A stretch of DNA of 64,000 nt from Trebouxia sp. TZW2008. Taxonomy: Eukaryota > Chlorophyta > Trebouxiophyceae > Trebouxiales > Trebouxiaceae. The notes under the pieces are model-generated. The model was not told the DNA's origin. It made no database searches and saw only the letters and a program-made list of their open reading frames with translations. The translations under genes were made by a program, and so were the position numbers. Where the stretch lies: the NCBI GenBank assembly GCA_002118135.1, contig BDIU01000435.1:268-64267 (forward strand), written 5' to 3'. This document shows, in pieces, positions 45,165 to 57,500 of the stretch. Position 1 is the first letter of the stretch, and the number at the start of each line of letters is the position of its first letter.

Positions 45165-48100
45165 ATGTTGCGTCAGCTTGTGGCTGGTCAAGGCTGCACA
45201 GATGATGCGGGCCCTTCCACCAGCAGCAATCCTTTGGCTGGGCTGTTTTCGCACATGTTAGGCACTTCACAGCAGAGCGAATACCTGCACGAGATCCGCA
45301 CGCCACTGCCGACGCTGTCCAAAATCGACAAGCAAAAGATCCAGAACCGGTCTTTCATTCACACACGGCACTTGTTCCCAGGTGAGCGCAAACGGTGAGC
45401 TCACACTTGGCAAGAATTCTACTCTATATCCAGCCTGACGTAGGCAAAATCAATAGTCGCTGCATGTGACATCCAAAGAAGATTCTAGTTCTTCATGCAC
45501 GCCATCTCCTATGTTGACAACCTGTGATCCTGCCTGCAGATGCTTCACCAGAACTGCTGCAACAGCAGCTAGATAGCTTCCTGCAGTCTCTTGATGGCTC
45601 AGATGCCAAGTCATCAGCTGATGATCCAAAGTACCAACAGTTTCGTTCTGGCAAACCTCATCAAGCCGCTTCGCACCTTGACTGGGCCTCAGAGTTCCAG
45701 CCGCAACTGCAACCAACCAAGACTCCCAGCTTGAGCAGGCTACATCAGACTCAGGCACGACAGAGAGCATATGAGCAGGCCTGGCAAGCAGCACAAGACA
45801 GAACAGCCAGTCATGCTGCTGCATCAAGTTCCAGCCAGCAAACGCAAAACTATGGCGCTGCTTGGGCTGAAGCACACCAAAAAGCACAGCGATCAGGCAA
45901 AGCAATTGCCAGCAACTGGGCAGAAGACTTTGCCACACACAATGGTGCAGCCTCAACCCCTGCTCAAGACGCCCAAGGTCTTCTGCAAACCAATCCCTGG
46001 GCCTCTGAATTTCAGTCACAACACCCACAACCTCACTCATCAGATCCCTCTTGGGTTCACCAGTTTGCAGCTGATCCGCCCTGGGTCGGTGACTTTGCAG
46101 AACAGCAGCAGGAGAAAAGCATTGCAGCAGAAGCTGATCAGCCCTGGGTGAGCGACTTCGCCAAGCAGCAGCAAGAGGAAAGCGAACAGCAAGAACTGCA
46201 GCAAAAGGCAGAGGAGCAGTTGACTCCAGAGGAAAGGAAAGCGCTGAAGGGCCCTCAGGCTGATGACCCTTTGGAGGACAAGACAGCTCTCAGCTGGGTT
46301 AGGCAATTCAATGAGCAGGCAGAAATGCCTTCCACCAATCTTGGGAATGGTAAGGCTGTACAAACATCTACACAGTCATGTGGAGGCTGCAATGTTTGCG
46401 TGTGTCATCAGACAAGCAAATAAGCACATCTTGCAAGCACGTGAACTTCATGATCACCCATTTCAGACTCACTCAGCTATGACTAGCAACAACAGGAGTC
46501 TTTGTGCAAATCAATTGCTTGCATCTAATTTGGGGTCTGTTTTGAGGGTATCCTGCCACAAGCCAGCAACCCACTCTCCCCTCAGGCCAGAAAGCTTTAC
46601 AATGGTGTCATGCTGCAGGCAGTCTTTCTGAGCTGACTTCAGACACGTGGCTGGTGCCTATTGCTTTGAACCTCTTCAGTCAAAATCCCTTCCCCTGCTG
46701 CAACACTCGTGATGCATGCTCCTCTCTAGGTTGTTAAATGCTGAAGTGAATTTGTCCTGATTGACGCTCAACATAAGCCAGCCTGGCGACACAGTGTTTG
46801 TACCACAGCATCTTTGTTAGAAAGAGTCACCTGTATTTATTCATTTACTCCTGCAGGCAGTTTGTCTGAGCTGGCTTCAGACATGCAGCTGGTGCCAGCT
46901 GCCGAGAACCCCTTCAGCCACCACCCGTCTCCCCTACAGGCAGGCCGCAAGCTGCAGGCTACAGGCCGCACCCAAGACGCTGCCTTGGCCTTTGAGGCTG
47001 CTGCCGTGGTGGGCGTATAGCTGTCTCCAACTGTGCACTAGCACCAATCGGGACCACAGTGGTGCCCATGTGTCTTGACATTGCGCATGACAAGAGGGCG
47101 CTGCCATTGGTCTCAAAGCACATAGCTTCCACATTTTGTGACGCTGAGACCACAGTGCTCAATGTCCCCTATTAATTCATATGAATCGAAGTGATGCGTT
47201 GTGTTTGATGGGTCAGTATGCACCTTTTGTTGGCAAAAAAAAGTAGATTTGGAGACTTTTGCAGCTATCACCATCTGATTCTAGACTGCAGCAGTCCGCT
47301 GCGATTTGCCTTTGGAGTCGCTTCTGAAGCCATGTGCGCTGTTGCTGACTCAGGTCGTGCAATTTGCTGCTACGGACCAATACAGATGCTGCAGAGGCCC
47401 AAATGCTGCTTTGCAACGTTACCAATCGACCCAAAGGCCTAGGCCATCTGTTGAGCAGTGATGCTGACGATGCTGCTGCTGATACTACTACTCAACATCG
47501 CCTTTGATTGCGCCTGCTGCTACAGGCAAATCCAGATGCTGCAGAGCCAGGCTGCCTGCTGGGCACATGCCATTTCCAACTGGAGCAATTCAGTGTTACC
47601 ACCCCCTTTTTGAGGCGGCCTACCCGTCTTCTGAGCTGTGCATGTTGCTGCTGTCAAACATGACAACTGACTGCTGTCTCAGGCAAGTTCAGACGCTGCA
47701 GAGCCATGGTTACTGCTGGGCAAATGCCATGTCCAACTGAGCAGTTCAGTGTCACCTCCCCCCTTTTATGGCGGCCTACCCGTCTTCTGAGCTGTGCATG
47801 TTGCTGCTGTCAAATGTGACAACTGACTGCTGTCAGAGGCAAGTCCAGACGCTGCAGAGCCATGGGTACTGCTGGGCACATGTCATTTCCAAATGGGACA
47901 GTTCAGTGTTACCAACCCCCTTTTACGGCAGCCTACCCGTCTTCTGAGCCGTGCATGTCGCTGCTGTCAAGTGTGACAACTGACTGCTGTCACAGGCAAG
48001 TCCAGACGCTGCAGAGCCATGGGTACTGCTGGGCACGTGCCGTTTCCAACTGGAGCAGTTCAGTAGCGCCAGCTTCCCTCTGCGTCGGGCTGTTAAGCTT

Positions 48101-51100
48101 TTGAGCCATTCTGACAGGGCTACTGCTCAAAGCCCTGCCCTGCAGGATGCCCTCTGGTTTCATATACAGGTCAGCCCAGCCTACCGTGTTGCCTTCACCA
48201 GCAGGTCATATCAGCTCAACCTGTCATCCATGAATGAAGCATGGAATGAAGGGAGAGTCATTCAGCCTTGTCAGATCTCTCTTTATGTCCCTTGTCCCTG
48301 TGCAAGCGTTCACTTCCTGAGCTGCATGAAAGTAGCTAATAGAAAATCAAGAGCTGCAGTCCACATCAGAAACAACACGCTGTGGACATGAGCTTGAATG
48401 TGACCTACATACAATATGCATGCAATGCTACAGGCATGCAGCAGTATTGGCAAGCATGAGGAAGCAGTGAAGGGTATGGAGCAGTTGTGCCAGGCCAAGG
48501 CAGAAGCAGGCGGCCCTGTAACCCTTCAAGCAGTGCAGACAGCTGGCACCAGCCTTGAAGCTAGGCTACAGGTGTGACAGTATTTTGCATGCACAGCAAT
48601 GCTGCCTTACAGTCACTCCTCTTGACGACAATTCCTTTGGAGAACAACAAGAATGTTTTTGAATCAAGTTGTCCTTACTCACAGATACCACTGCAGTGAT
48701 AAAACGCAGTGATTGATTACCAATTGAAGTGTTCTTGCATCAAGAGTGTCCTTGTATCAAGTGTCCTTATAAGGAGGGACCACCGTATAGGTTATTGAAG
48801 TTTGTTCATAACATGACCAAGAGCCGTGCAGATCATCCGCCATATGTGGCTCAGCTCAGAATTAGCCACAAATACGAGCACGCATGCAATGCATTGTGCA
48901 GCAAGTGTTTCTCTGAGCAGTCTCAGTAGGCTTCACTCATGTTGATGTCACAGTGTCGGCACCAGCTGTGACATATGCACGCACTTGTATGCCGATATAG
49001 CGGTATTGCTCCCTAACAGAGCAACAAAAACACAACCCGGCAAAGTGCGCACTGCTTTGACATGGCTGCAGTAGTGTCAAAACCAAGAAGCGGCCCAAGA
49101 CTACTGTTTGGGCTGCTTCCTGACACAGACGCTCCTCTTGCAACGCCACTTTTGTTGTGTTTGCCAAATTGTTTTGTAGCAGTCTTGACTGCAAGAGCAG
49201 CAGCGGACTCTGCTTCCAAACATGGCTTTCCAATGGGTACTCTGATTGACTTCAAAATCGACTGCCAGTCGTTGTAAGTGCTGCTTCAGATACTTGCGGC
49301 ACACTTCACTTCACACTGATCAAGAGGCGGTGAGCATGACAGCAGTGTTTGGTGCTGCTTACCTGCCAGGATTGCCAGAAAAAGTTTGCCGACATGCTCA
49401 ATGGGAGATGTAATTGAGCAAACAAGTGCTGGTATGTATGCAGGTTCTGTCGCGAGCTCTGCCAGGTGATGGTAGCGTGTATGTGCTGCTGGCCATGCTG
49501 TTCACACCAAGAGGCACACTGTCTTTTCAGTGCAACATTGACTAAGAGGCAGTGAGTCTATGGCTGAGCAAACAAATGGCTCTGTGTGTGCAGGCTCTTT
49601 CCCAAGCACTACCAGGCGATGCAAGCGTGTATATGCTGCTGGGCATGCTGCGCAAGGCCAAAGGCATGCTCTGTCTCACTGTGCAAGTGACTGACAGGCA
49701 GTGGGTCTGTGTCTAAACAAACAAGCACTGGTGTGTGCAGGCTCTGTCTCAAGCACTACCAGGCGATGCAAGCGTGTATGTGCTGCTGGGCATGCTGCGC
49801 AAGGCCAAAGGCAACCAGGAGGATGCCGCCAATGCATACGCTGCTGCTGTACGCATCTCATTGGTACGTTCTAGGCTGCTGCATATTGCTGCATCTTGGA
49901 TCAACTATAACTGCTGTTAGGCATGATGTGTAAGGCAACCAGGAGGATGTCGCCAATGCATATGCTGCTGCTGTGCGCAACTCATTGGCACGTCCTAGGC
50001 TGCTTCATGTTTTTGCAGCTTGGATCAACCGTAACTGCTGTTTGCAACATGCGCAAGGCTAAAGGCAACCAGCAGGATGCTGCCAATGCATACACTGCTG
50101 CTATGCGCATCTCATCGGTACATACGAAGCTGCTGACCTGTGAGTGGACTGTCAGATATCACCTGGACTCACCCAATACATAATGTTTGTCATAATGTCA
50201 TTGCTGTACTGCTCGTGGACAAAGTTGCGTCATCAAGCACGCACAGCATAGTCAGTTGTGGTTCAGCTGTGACCACCCACCAAAGGCACAGGCTGTATAG
50301 TTTCACTCTCTGCAGGATGCTCCCATGCTGGCTGAGCTGGGAATGGCTCTGAGGGGGTTGAGCAAGCATGTAAGTTGAAAGGTGTTGTACAGCAGCAGTG
50401 GGCAGCCACCCTGACTGTCGGAGGTCTTGTAAATCACTTTCTCCGGTTGACTTCATGGTTCTCTTGTCTGCTTTGCAGGACGCTCCTATGCTGGCTGAGC
50501 TGGCAGTGGCTCTGAGAGGATTGGGCAAGCATGTAGAAGCCGAGAGGTGTTGCACAGCTGCAGTGGGCGCCCGCCCTGACTACCAGAGAGGCTGGCTTGA
50601 GCTTGGGCGAGCCCAAGCAGCACAAGGTAAATCACGTCCACTTGCTGACTGAGCTCATGCTGCATAGAGGACACCACTTGTGACTAAATTGCATGTCCTG
50701 TTCCTCTTCTTGCCCAAGCAGCATTATTGAGCTCAGAGAGATCAGTGAGACTACTGGAGGTTGGCTCAAGCTGAGTTGAGCCCAAGCAGCACAAGTTGAG
50801 CTAGTTGAAGTTGCTCTGCAAGTCCTGTTCTTGATGCTACATAAACATCATTACATTTCCATCTGTCTGTAGCACAACACATCATTTATTGTCAAAAAAC
50901 CTGGCTGGATCTGGGGTGAGCCCAAGCAGCACAGGGCAAGTCACTTTCACTTGCTGTGCATAGCTTGTTGCTCTCCCTTCCCAGAGCAGCGATGCTGAAT
51001 TCAACACTGAGCCCTGCTGCTAAATCTATGTCCATGATGCGCAGGCTAAGCCATTTGCGCTTGCTTTGCATGACCTGGAATGAATGCATGCCATATGCTG

Positions 51101-51401
51101 CATCTGTGGTTGATATGGCAATCAGCATTCAGCACATCCCATGGAGTATAGCCAGTATTTGCAGTCTCTTGTTGCTCAAATCCTGCTATTGTGACAACAG
51201 TGTTTTTGAGCAGGGCACTTTCAAGAAGCAGCCAAGAGCTACGTGCGGGCATTGGAAATCAAGGCTGAATCGCCTGCTGCATGGGATTGCTTATCTATGG
51301 CCTTTATTGCAATGGGCCAGTTTTCTTTGGCTGAGCTGGCAGACCAACATAACCTGAATGCCATTACGAGGCAGGCAGAGATCAGCCCAATGTCTAGCTG
51401 A
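45165..51401 (+). CDS. PEX5: Peroxisomal targeting signal 1 receptor PEX5
   Basis: Exons: 45165-45381, 45540-46349, 46857-47008, 47996-48169, 48434-48571, 49741-49863, 50479-50626, 51214-51401; frame kept at all joins; 649 aa, normal for PEX5. The N-terminus MLRQLVAGQGC...SSNPLAGL matches plant PEX5, including the conserved Cys-11 used for recycling by monoubiquitination. Exon 2 has seven WxxxF motifs (WASEF, WAEDF, WASEF, WVHQF, WVGDF, WVSDF, WVRQF), the docking sites for PEX14/PEX13. From residue about 345 come the TPRs: NPFSHHPSPLQAGRKLQ, SPDAAEPWVLLG, GDASVYVLLGML, DYQRGWLELGRAQ and YVRALEIKAESPAAWDCLS. It binds cargo with a C-terminal SKL-type signal in the cytosol and delivers it to peroxisomes. 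Nearly every TPR exon has echo copies in adjacent introns, and MITE E lies in the fifth intron. Confidence 0.92.
46612..46705 (+). repeat. 5' echo of PEX5 exon 3
   Basis: CTGCAGGCAGTCTTTCTGAG, then CTGACTTCAGACA and GCTGGTGCC, match the acceptor and start of the exon at 46857, about 240 bases upstream of it. The copy has substitutions that remove the AENPFSHH reading. Confidence 0.8.
47520..47995 (+). repeat. Three 157-bp tandem echoes of PEX5 exon 4
   Basis: Copies start at 47526, 47683 and 47839, with the intact exon at 47996; spacing is 157, 156 and 157. Each begins after an AG acceptor and encodes variants of ASPDAAEPWVLLGTCHFQ (exon: ASPDAAEPWVLLGTCRFQ). Only the last continues open to its donor at 48169. 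A weaker fifth copy may lie near 47375-47430. Confidence 0.92.
48610..48785. mobile_element. MITE copy E (176 bp)
   Basis: TA on both sides. Begins CAGTCACTCCTCTTGACGAC and ends AAGGAGGGACCACCG, so the ends are more diverged than in copy D. The core TTGTCCTTACTCACAGATACC is shared. It lies in a PEX5 intron. Confidence 0.75.
49437..50115 (+). repeat. Echoes on both sides of PEX5 exon 6
   Basis: The exon at 49741-49863 (ALSQALPGDASVYVLLGMLR...) has 5' copies at about 49443 and 49591, about 150 bases apart, the nearer one almost perfect over 70 bases. Partial 3' copies of its second half (GCAACCAGGAGGATG...CATATGCTGCTGCTGT) lie at about 49930 and 50050. Only the central copy has both good splice sites and the whole helix pair. 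Confidence 0.85.
50316..50945 (+). repeat. Echoes around PEX5 exon 7
   Basis: GATGCTCCCATGCTGGCTGA at 50316 repeats the start of exon 7 (50479) 163 bases upstream, including a decayed GGTGTTGTACAGCAGCAGTGGG block. The exon's 3' end (GAGCCCAAGCAGCACAAG) recurs downstream at about 50778 and 50917. Confidence 0.8.
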
Positions 51402-51800
51402 GATAGCATAACAATACTTCATCTGCTCCATGTCAATAACGTGGCCAGTGCAAGCACTGCGACACAGAAGTAGTCTTCATACTGCTTTTGCCTCCATTGC
51501 AGCACGAGCTGATGATAGACTCGCGTTTTATGCTCATCAGTCTGTCCTTACTAGCGCTAGCTTATATGATCAAATGAATTGTCTGCTCCAACAAGTCATG
51601 AGGACTTCTTGTTCATTTGCTTCATTTCAATTGAATTCGTTTGCAACACTAACCTGTGGCGTTCCTGAATGTCTCTGGTACTGTTGTAGTTTTGGCATGT
51701 TTTTTTTGCCAAATCATTTCTTTTATTTCACTGATGAACTGAACACTTAAAGGGTCACAGCAGAGACTGAGATCGAGACCACAGCAACTCACGATTGAGG
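51402..51800. other. Intergenic between convergent PEX5 and zinc-finger genes
   Basis: About 400 bases holding the two 3' UTRs. No gene or strong element was seen. Confidence 0.5.
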
Positions 51801-53378
51801 TCACGACAAGACACACTGTGCATTATTGCTATGGGAATGCTCAACATGGTGTACAAGAGCCACTGGATCTGTAAACATTTTCCCACAGTGGGGACAGGAA
51901 TCCTGTACCGCTTGTCTGCTGGGCTTTGTGTGATGTGACTGATGCGTTGCCTCGCTGTGCCTGATCAGCTCCTGGACAGTGCTGAAGCCTTTGCCACACT
52001 CAGGACATCGTTCCGCCTGCAGCACACACTTGAAAATTTTGAAGTTCATTTAAAATTAAAATTTTGTAGCTACCTTATAGATGAAGCCTTCAGACCAGCA
52101 ACTAAACAGACAGCAACGGATATTGTTCCCGTTGAGTAGTGATTTGAACCCTGCGCCAGATGAACTGCACAGGTCCAGTCAAGGCAGTCATTTGACAAGC
52201 ATGCATTCACAGAGAAGGGCTGAGGCCATGCAATTGCAATATGATCTTGCAGCTGATGGTTCTCCACATCCTGGCTGGTTTGTTTAAAGCACAACAGCAA
52301 GAAACAGCTTGGCTTTCACCTTCTGAGTGCCTGCTGAGGCAGGACGCGAAGCAGCTGCTGGCAATTGCTGCCTAGCCTGTGCTGACCCAGGCCTTTGTTG
52401 ACAACTTTGCTGCTGTGCTTGCCCTTTCTGCTGCTGCTGTTGCGCTTCCTGCTGTGGTGGCTGTGGCGGCTGTGGCTGCGCACTTTGTGGTCTCAACACT
52501 GCTGCCACAGCAGCTTTGCTCTTTGACTGCAATGACTGCTGCTGTTGCTGCTGCCGCTGTTGCTGCTGTTGGCGCTGCTGGCTTGGAGCTGCGGGTGATG
52601 GCTTGCCCCAGAAGCTGCGCATGGCTTGGGTGATCTGAGATGCCCGAGCTGCAAGCATGCACAGGAGTCTGTACCAGGCTTTCCTTAACATGCCAGCGTT
52701 CGTGTTCACGTTGATCATGCAGTTGACTGCTTCATGTGCATGCTGACAATGGACGCAATGGAAATGTCACATCTCAAACGGGTGATTTGGATGAGACAAG
52801 GCATATATGTCAGGTCTGTGAGCACTCAATGCTGGAGTGCATTGCATGCTGCTACATGTCAGTGTTTGCAGCTGATCGCTCACTGCTATTGGCGTTGCCA
52901 ATGACACTGACGATGCTGTAGTTACGGCTGAGAGGAGGGACTGACCAGGTTTGCCCTTGCACTGATGGGCCTCAGGAAAGCGATGTTTCAAGCAGACTTG
53001 AACAGTACACTCCTTGCAAGTGTAGGTGTTGATGGCTCCAAGCTTCTCCTTGCAGCCCTTTGCAGGACATCTGGGCCTGTCGTGGACTTTAGCATAGTTG
53101 GAAGGATCGCAACCTTGCTGCTGATGCCGCTCAAAGGCCTCGTTTGGGTCATCGTCAGCTGAGAGTTTGACGGCTTTGGCGCATATGGGGCATACAATGG
53201 TGCTCGTGTCTCGCAAGCCAGCTTTTCTGCAGGCGTGCGATTGACAGGTACGATGTTCAAGACAGAAAACCTGGTCACAACAGTCGCAAGAGAACGGCAG
53301 GAAGTCGATTTGCTTGCAATCGGGAACGCTGCAGTGAGATCCCAAGGCAAGCAGGTCGGCGGATCCTGTGCTGTCCAT
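51801..53378 (-). CDS. AN1 + C2H2 zinc-finger protein (ZFAND2/SAP11-13 type)
   Basis: Minus-strand exons 53378-52946, 52648-52320 and 52016-51801, frame kept, 325 aa. The start MDSTGSADLL is the ATG closest to the domain. Two AN1 fingers lie at about residues 15-60 (HCSVPDCKQIDFLPFSCDCC, CLEHR) and 100-143 (CPAKGCKEKL, CKECTVQVCLKHRF). A long Gln-rich linker follows, and the C-terminus has two C2H2 fingers (CPECGKGFSTVQELIRH, CPHCGKMFTDPVALVHHV). This order matches the plant stress-associated SAP11/SAP13 group and animal ZFAND2, which act in ubiquitin/proteasome handling of defective proteins; that role is inferred from the family. The Gln tract is encoded by CAG/CAA repeats. No exon echoes were seen in this gene. 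Confidence 0.9.
52405..52590 (-). repeat. CAG/CTG-rich polyglutamine-coding tract
   Basis: Imperfect trinucleotide repeats in the middle exon of the zinc-finger gene encode clusters of Gln (QQRQQQQQRQQQQQQ and QQEAQQQQQ). Length variation between strains is likely. Confidence 0.8.
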
Positions 53379-54530
53379 CGGCTTTTGGAGAATGCACTCT
53401 AATCTAATTTGAATTGCGGCACTCAGGACGTGAATGCGCGCTGTCAAGCAGCGCGATAGGTCAGGAGACCTTTGCTCGGAGTAATCGAGATCGAAGCTTC
53501 CTGTTTGACTTCAGACCTTTCCTGCATGTTCCCTTGGCTTTTCTGCTGTTGCCAATCATGATTTGAAACTTTGGTGGAAGGCTGCCCCTTCGCTCAGCCA
53601 TGACGAGCACTTGCATGAACATGCAGCAGTGAGCATCTTGCATGAACCTGCAACCTTGAGCTCATGCGTGAAGACACAAACACGAGCAGTTGCATGAAAG
53701 TGCAACCATATGCAGCACTTGGTTGAAGACACAACCATAATCACTCGCATGCTGTACGAGCTTGCAAGCTAACCTGCGACATGTCCACTGCAATGGCAGT
53801 TTGGCACATGCTCAGGACTGCTTTTGTCCCTCTGCATCATGTTTTGAAATCACTTGCACTCATACGTAAGGCTTACACGCTTAACTTGCAATTGCAACCA
53901 CCAAGGGCAAAAGTGCTGCGCTTGAAGGGCTGAATGTATCAGGAAGAAGATGCCAAAATCCGTGTCATGTGTGCAGCACAGCTACAAGTTCAACAGCGTA
54001 AACACAAGCAGACCACATAACCCACACACAATTGCTTCACTACTATGAAACCCAAAGAATGTATGTCATCATCAAAACTCCCTTTACTATGAACACCTAG
54101 AACATCAGAACCTGCCTCTACTTCCACATTGCACCAACCACATTTGCTGCCAATTCGTACAAATGCTCATTCAGGCCATCCCAGAAGTCTTTTGGTCAGT
54201 GGAAAAGAAGGAAGAAAAGATGCCAGAAAGAATCGCTAAGCTTATGTTGGCGCATAAGTAAAAGGCATTTGCGTGGCATTCAAATGTGATGCGTGCAGAT
54301 GGCTGAGCATAAGCAAGTGCTGAATACATTTACTCCCTGCATGTCAGGTAAAACACACTTCTTCGAGGCCTTTTTGAGCCCAGACTGTGCATCACGCCCA
54401 TAAATATATTTGCTATGGTAAACCCTCACACCCCATATGCAGGTGCATCCCATTGCTACTGGGTAGCAGTACTGTGTTGCATTGATCATTCTCCTCTGTT
54501 GAGTAATCAGTTGAGTCATCTGTGGAGTCA
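53379..54530. other. Intergenic, zinc-finger promoter and kinase 3' UTR
   Basis: No gene is visible. At 53600-53760 there is a degenerate run of about 30-base units around TTGCATGAA and TGCAACC, often with AGACACAA. It may be a decayed tandem repeat in the zinc-finger upstream region. Confidence 0.4.
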
Positions 54531-57500
54531 TTATGACAGTAGTTCCATTGGGTATGTGTATCGTTTGTCTGCAGCAGCTGCTTGCCAAGCTGCCTGGTCA
54601 ATCTGTTGCTGACAGACGTCCAGCTTCTCAAGCAGCTGCAGGAAAGTTGGCCGCTGTTCCGGGGCTGCATTCGTGCAACCATCAAACAGTGCCTACATCA
54701 CACAACTTCTGAATTCAAGTTTATACAGATGGCAATGGTGTGCCAGGTTGCAGTCAATCAACTGTTGTTACTGTTTTAAAGCCTGTGACTGCCATACAGA
54801 CAAGCAAGGCTGAAGGAACTTTGGACAAGCGCAAGGTTTCACTTCAAGCGTGATGGGTTCTTGAACCCAGCCTGCTACAGCAACCTCAACCAGCAAACAA
54901 GCAACTACAACTGCTGCTTGCCAGCTCCAGGTGCACGTTCCCGGGTTGTCATTGAGCATGTTGTATGCTCATGACCAAAACCATTGCAGCATGCCTGTCA
55001 GCTCTTGAATTCTGCTCGCATAGCTGCAAATGCCATATTTTGGTCAACAGACATATGACACCAGAGATTACGACTGACCTTGAAGAGCTCAGGAGCATCG
55101 TCTGGCAGCTGCAGCCTCTCCTTGTTGACAGCCACCTTATGCAGCACTTCAGCATGCCTCAGCCCACTCCAGGGTCTGTCAGCTGTGAACAGCTCAAACA
55201 GCAAAACTCCATAAGCATACACATCTGCGCTTTTGGATAGCCTACCATCCAGTAGCAGCTCTGGCGGCATGTGTGTGACAGTGCCATATGTCTTTGTGTT
55301 GATTTGGGCGTCGTCGCATACCCTGCTCAGACCAAAGTCAGCTACCTGCGGCCGTGCACATAAGGTGCATGAGCGGTTATGTTCGATTTACTCAGGCGTT
55401 CACATCTAGCTGACCCTGCTGGACACATTCAGGAAAAAGAGAGTGTCTGTAAGCTGCTGTTGGGAGTTGGTATGTTATGCCCTGTTCACTGACCACTGAG
55501 GGTCAAGTTGCCATGTTTCAAGCTCAATGCAATGTTGATGCCATCCCTAGCACAGCCCAGCTTCTTGAATTTATGCTGTCCCTAATGCTATGCCGCTGGT
55601 GCAGCATGCATGGCATATCACGTGCTTGCGTCTGAGGCAGAATAAGTATAAAATGATGCTGAATCAGTCAGCAATGGCAGACAAGCTGGCAAGGTAAGGC
55701 ATCAGGTGCGAAAGGAGGTCAGCAGTGTGCCAGGCTGTCCTGACAGGCAGGCTACGCAGAAGCAGTAAAGAGTTTAGGAGACAGGAAGGCCAGGAAGGGC
55801 ATGGTGTCGGTACACACATACACACATACATACATACATACACACACACATACATACATACATACATACATACATACATACATACATACATACATACATA
55901 CATACATACATACATACATACATACATACATACACACATACATACATGCATAACGCATGCTAGTTGGGCTGAAACGCCTTGCTAGGTTTGTACTGTCACC
56001 AAGCGACTGTCTTGGAGCGACCAAGTCTGCTCACAAGCTGAACCACTTCAAAAGCACTGATCAAAGGTGTCACTGTCTCCACTCTAGCGAATGTCTGAGA
56101 ATAGGAAGTCTTGCAACTAGCGGAAGAAGCGGTGCTTCACAGGCAGGAAACTAGTCAAAGCTTTGCTCAGCCAATAGCATTGTGCAGACAGCCTGCGATG
56201 CAGCTACGTTGTCAAGGACTGTCAAATTGTGTGTGGCAAGAGTTTGTGCTGGAGTGTCAATTCACCACAGCAGCAAGTGCTGGACCACAGCGACCAGACC
56301 CTGACAGCAATTGAACAAATTGTTGATGGCAGTATCAAGATGAGCAAAGGGCAGAAATCATCCCAAAGAAGGATGCTTTGTGACCCACCTTGGCAACAAA
56401 GCCGCGAGTGTCAATGTCACTGCTGGTCAGCAGCACATTGAGGCTGGTCAGGTCCCCATGCAGAATATTCAAGCTGTGGAGGTGGGCCATTCCACTGGCA
56501 ATCTCCCGGGCTGTGGCCAGGATGGGCGTCAAGTCTGGCAAGCCGTGGATTGCTGACCTGTTGGTGCGGAACCAGCCCCTGTCAATGCCATCCTGCAAAA
56601 AAAAGGCAGAATTGTGCTCAGGCTCCCAGATCAGGAAGCTGTGTGGTGCAGGAACTTGCAAGGGGCTGCTGACATTCTTTCGGTACAATGCTGTCGCTGT
56701 AACTTGTGCTGCTGCTGAGTGTAGCATGCCTGCGCAGACACCATCTTGAGCTGGCGCTATCACTGCTTACACAGGTGCGTTAGACCACGCTGGCAAGCAG
56801 GCCTGTTTGCACAGATGTTCAAGTGTGTGCAGATGTTTCCAGGACCCTGTAAACAACATTCCATCAACCTTTGTGACCAGGAAACATCAGCAAATTGCTT
56901 GATGCTGCAAATGCGCAGAAAATGCTGAGAGGGTGCGGCAACCCTTGCATGAACAGTGAATGCTCTGCTGTGCTGGTGATGAGCATGCTCTGCTAGTCAA
57001 CAACTGAACTGGTCAATCCTCAATTCACAATGCTTAGCAATGTATCTGACAGTGATCACAGATGTGGTCAACAGGGCTGAGGGCAGCCTACCCTGAGAGT
57101 GCCCTTGTTGCAGTACTCCAGCAGCAGCCACACTTCCCGGGCTTCAGGGCGGGGGGAGGGGGGCCAATGAGCAGGGCCATTAGCAGCCTCCTCCGCCTTT
57201 AGCAGGGCTGTCAAGTTGCCTGAAGCCTGCACACCACAAGGCTAGGGTCAGCCAAGGCTAAACCCTAAAGGCAGGAATGATCAACCAGTTCTTGCTTCTG
57301 TGTCTTATGACAGCACGAAATGTGGGATTCAGGGCGGGGGAAGGGGGCGCAACACCCGCACCAGCAGCTTCCTCTGCCTTCAACAGGGATGTCAGCTTGC
57401 CTGAAGCCTGCGCACCGTAAAGCAAGAGTGATCGACCAATATTTGCCAGGATTTGACGTTTAGCGAGGGCAAACCAGTCAACAAGAAGGACAACCAGTCA

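Noticed and set aside
45450..46040. Minus-strand 196-codon frame
   Set aside because: It is antisense shadow of PEX5 exon 2, which carries the seven WxxxF motifs.
55664..56024. Long MYVCMYVC and HTYIHTYI frames
   Set aside because: They are read through the TACA microsatellite; open only because the repeat lacks stops.
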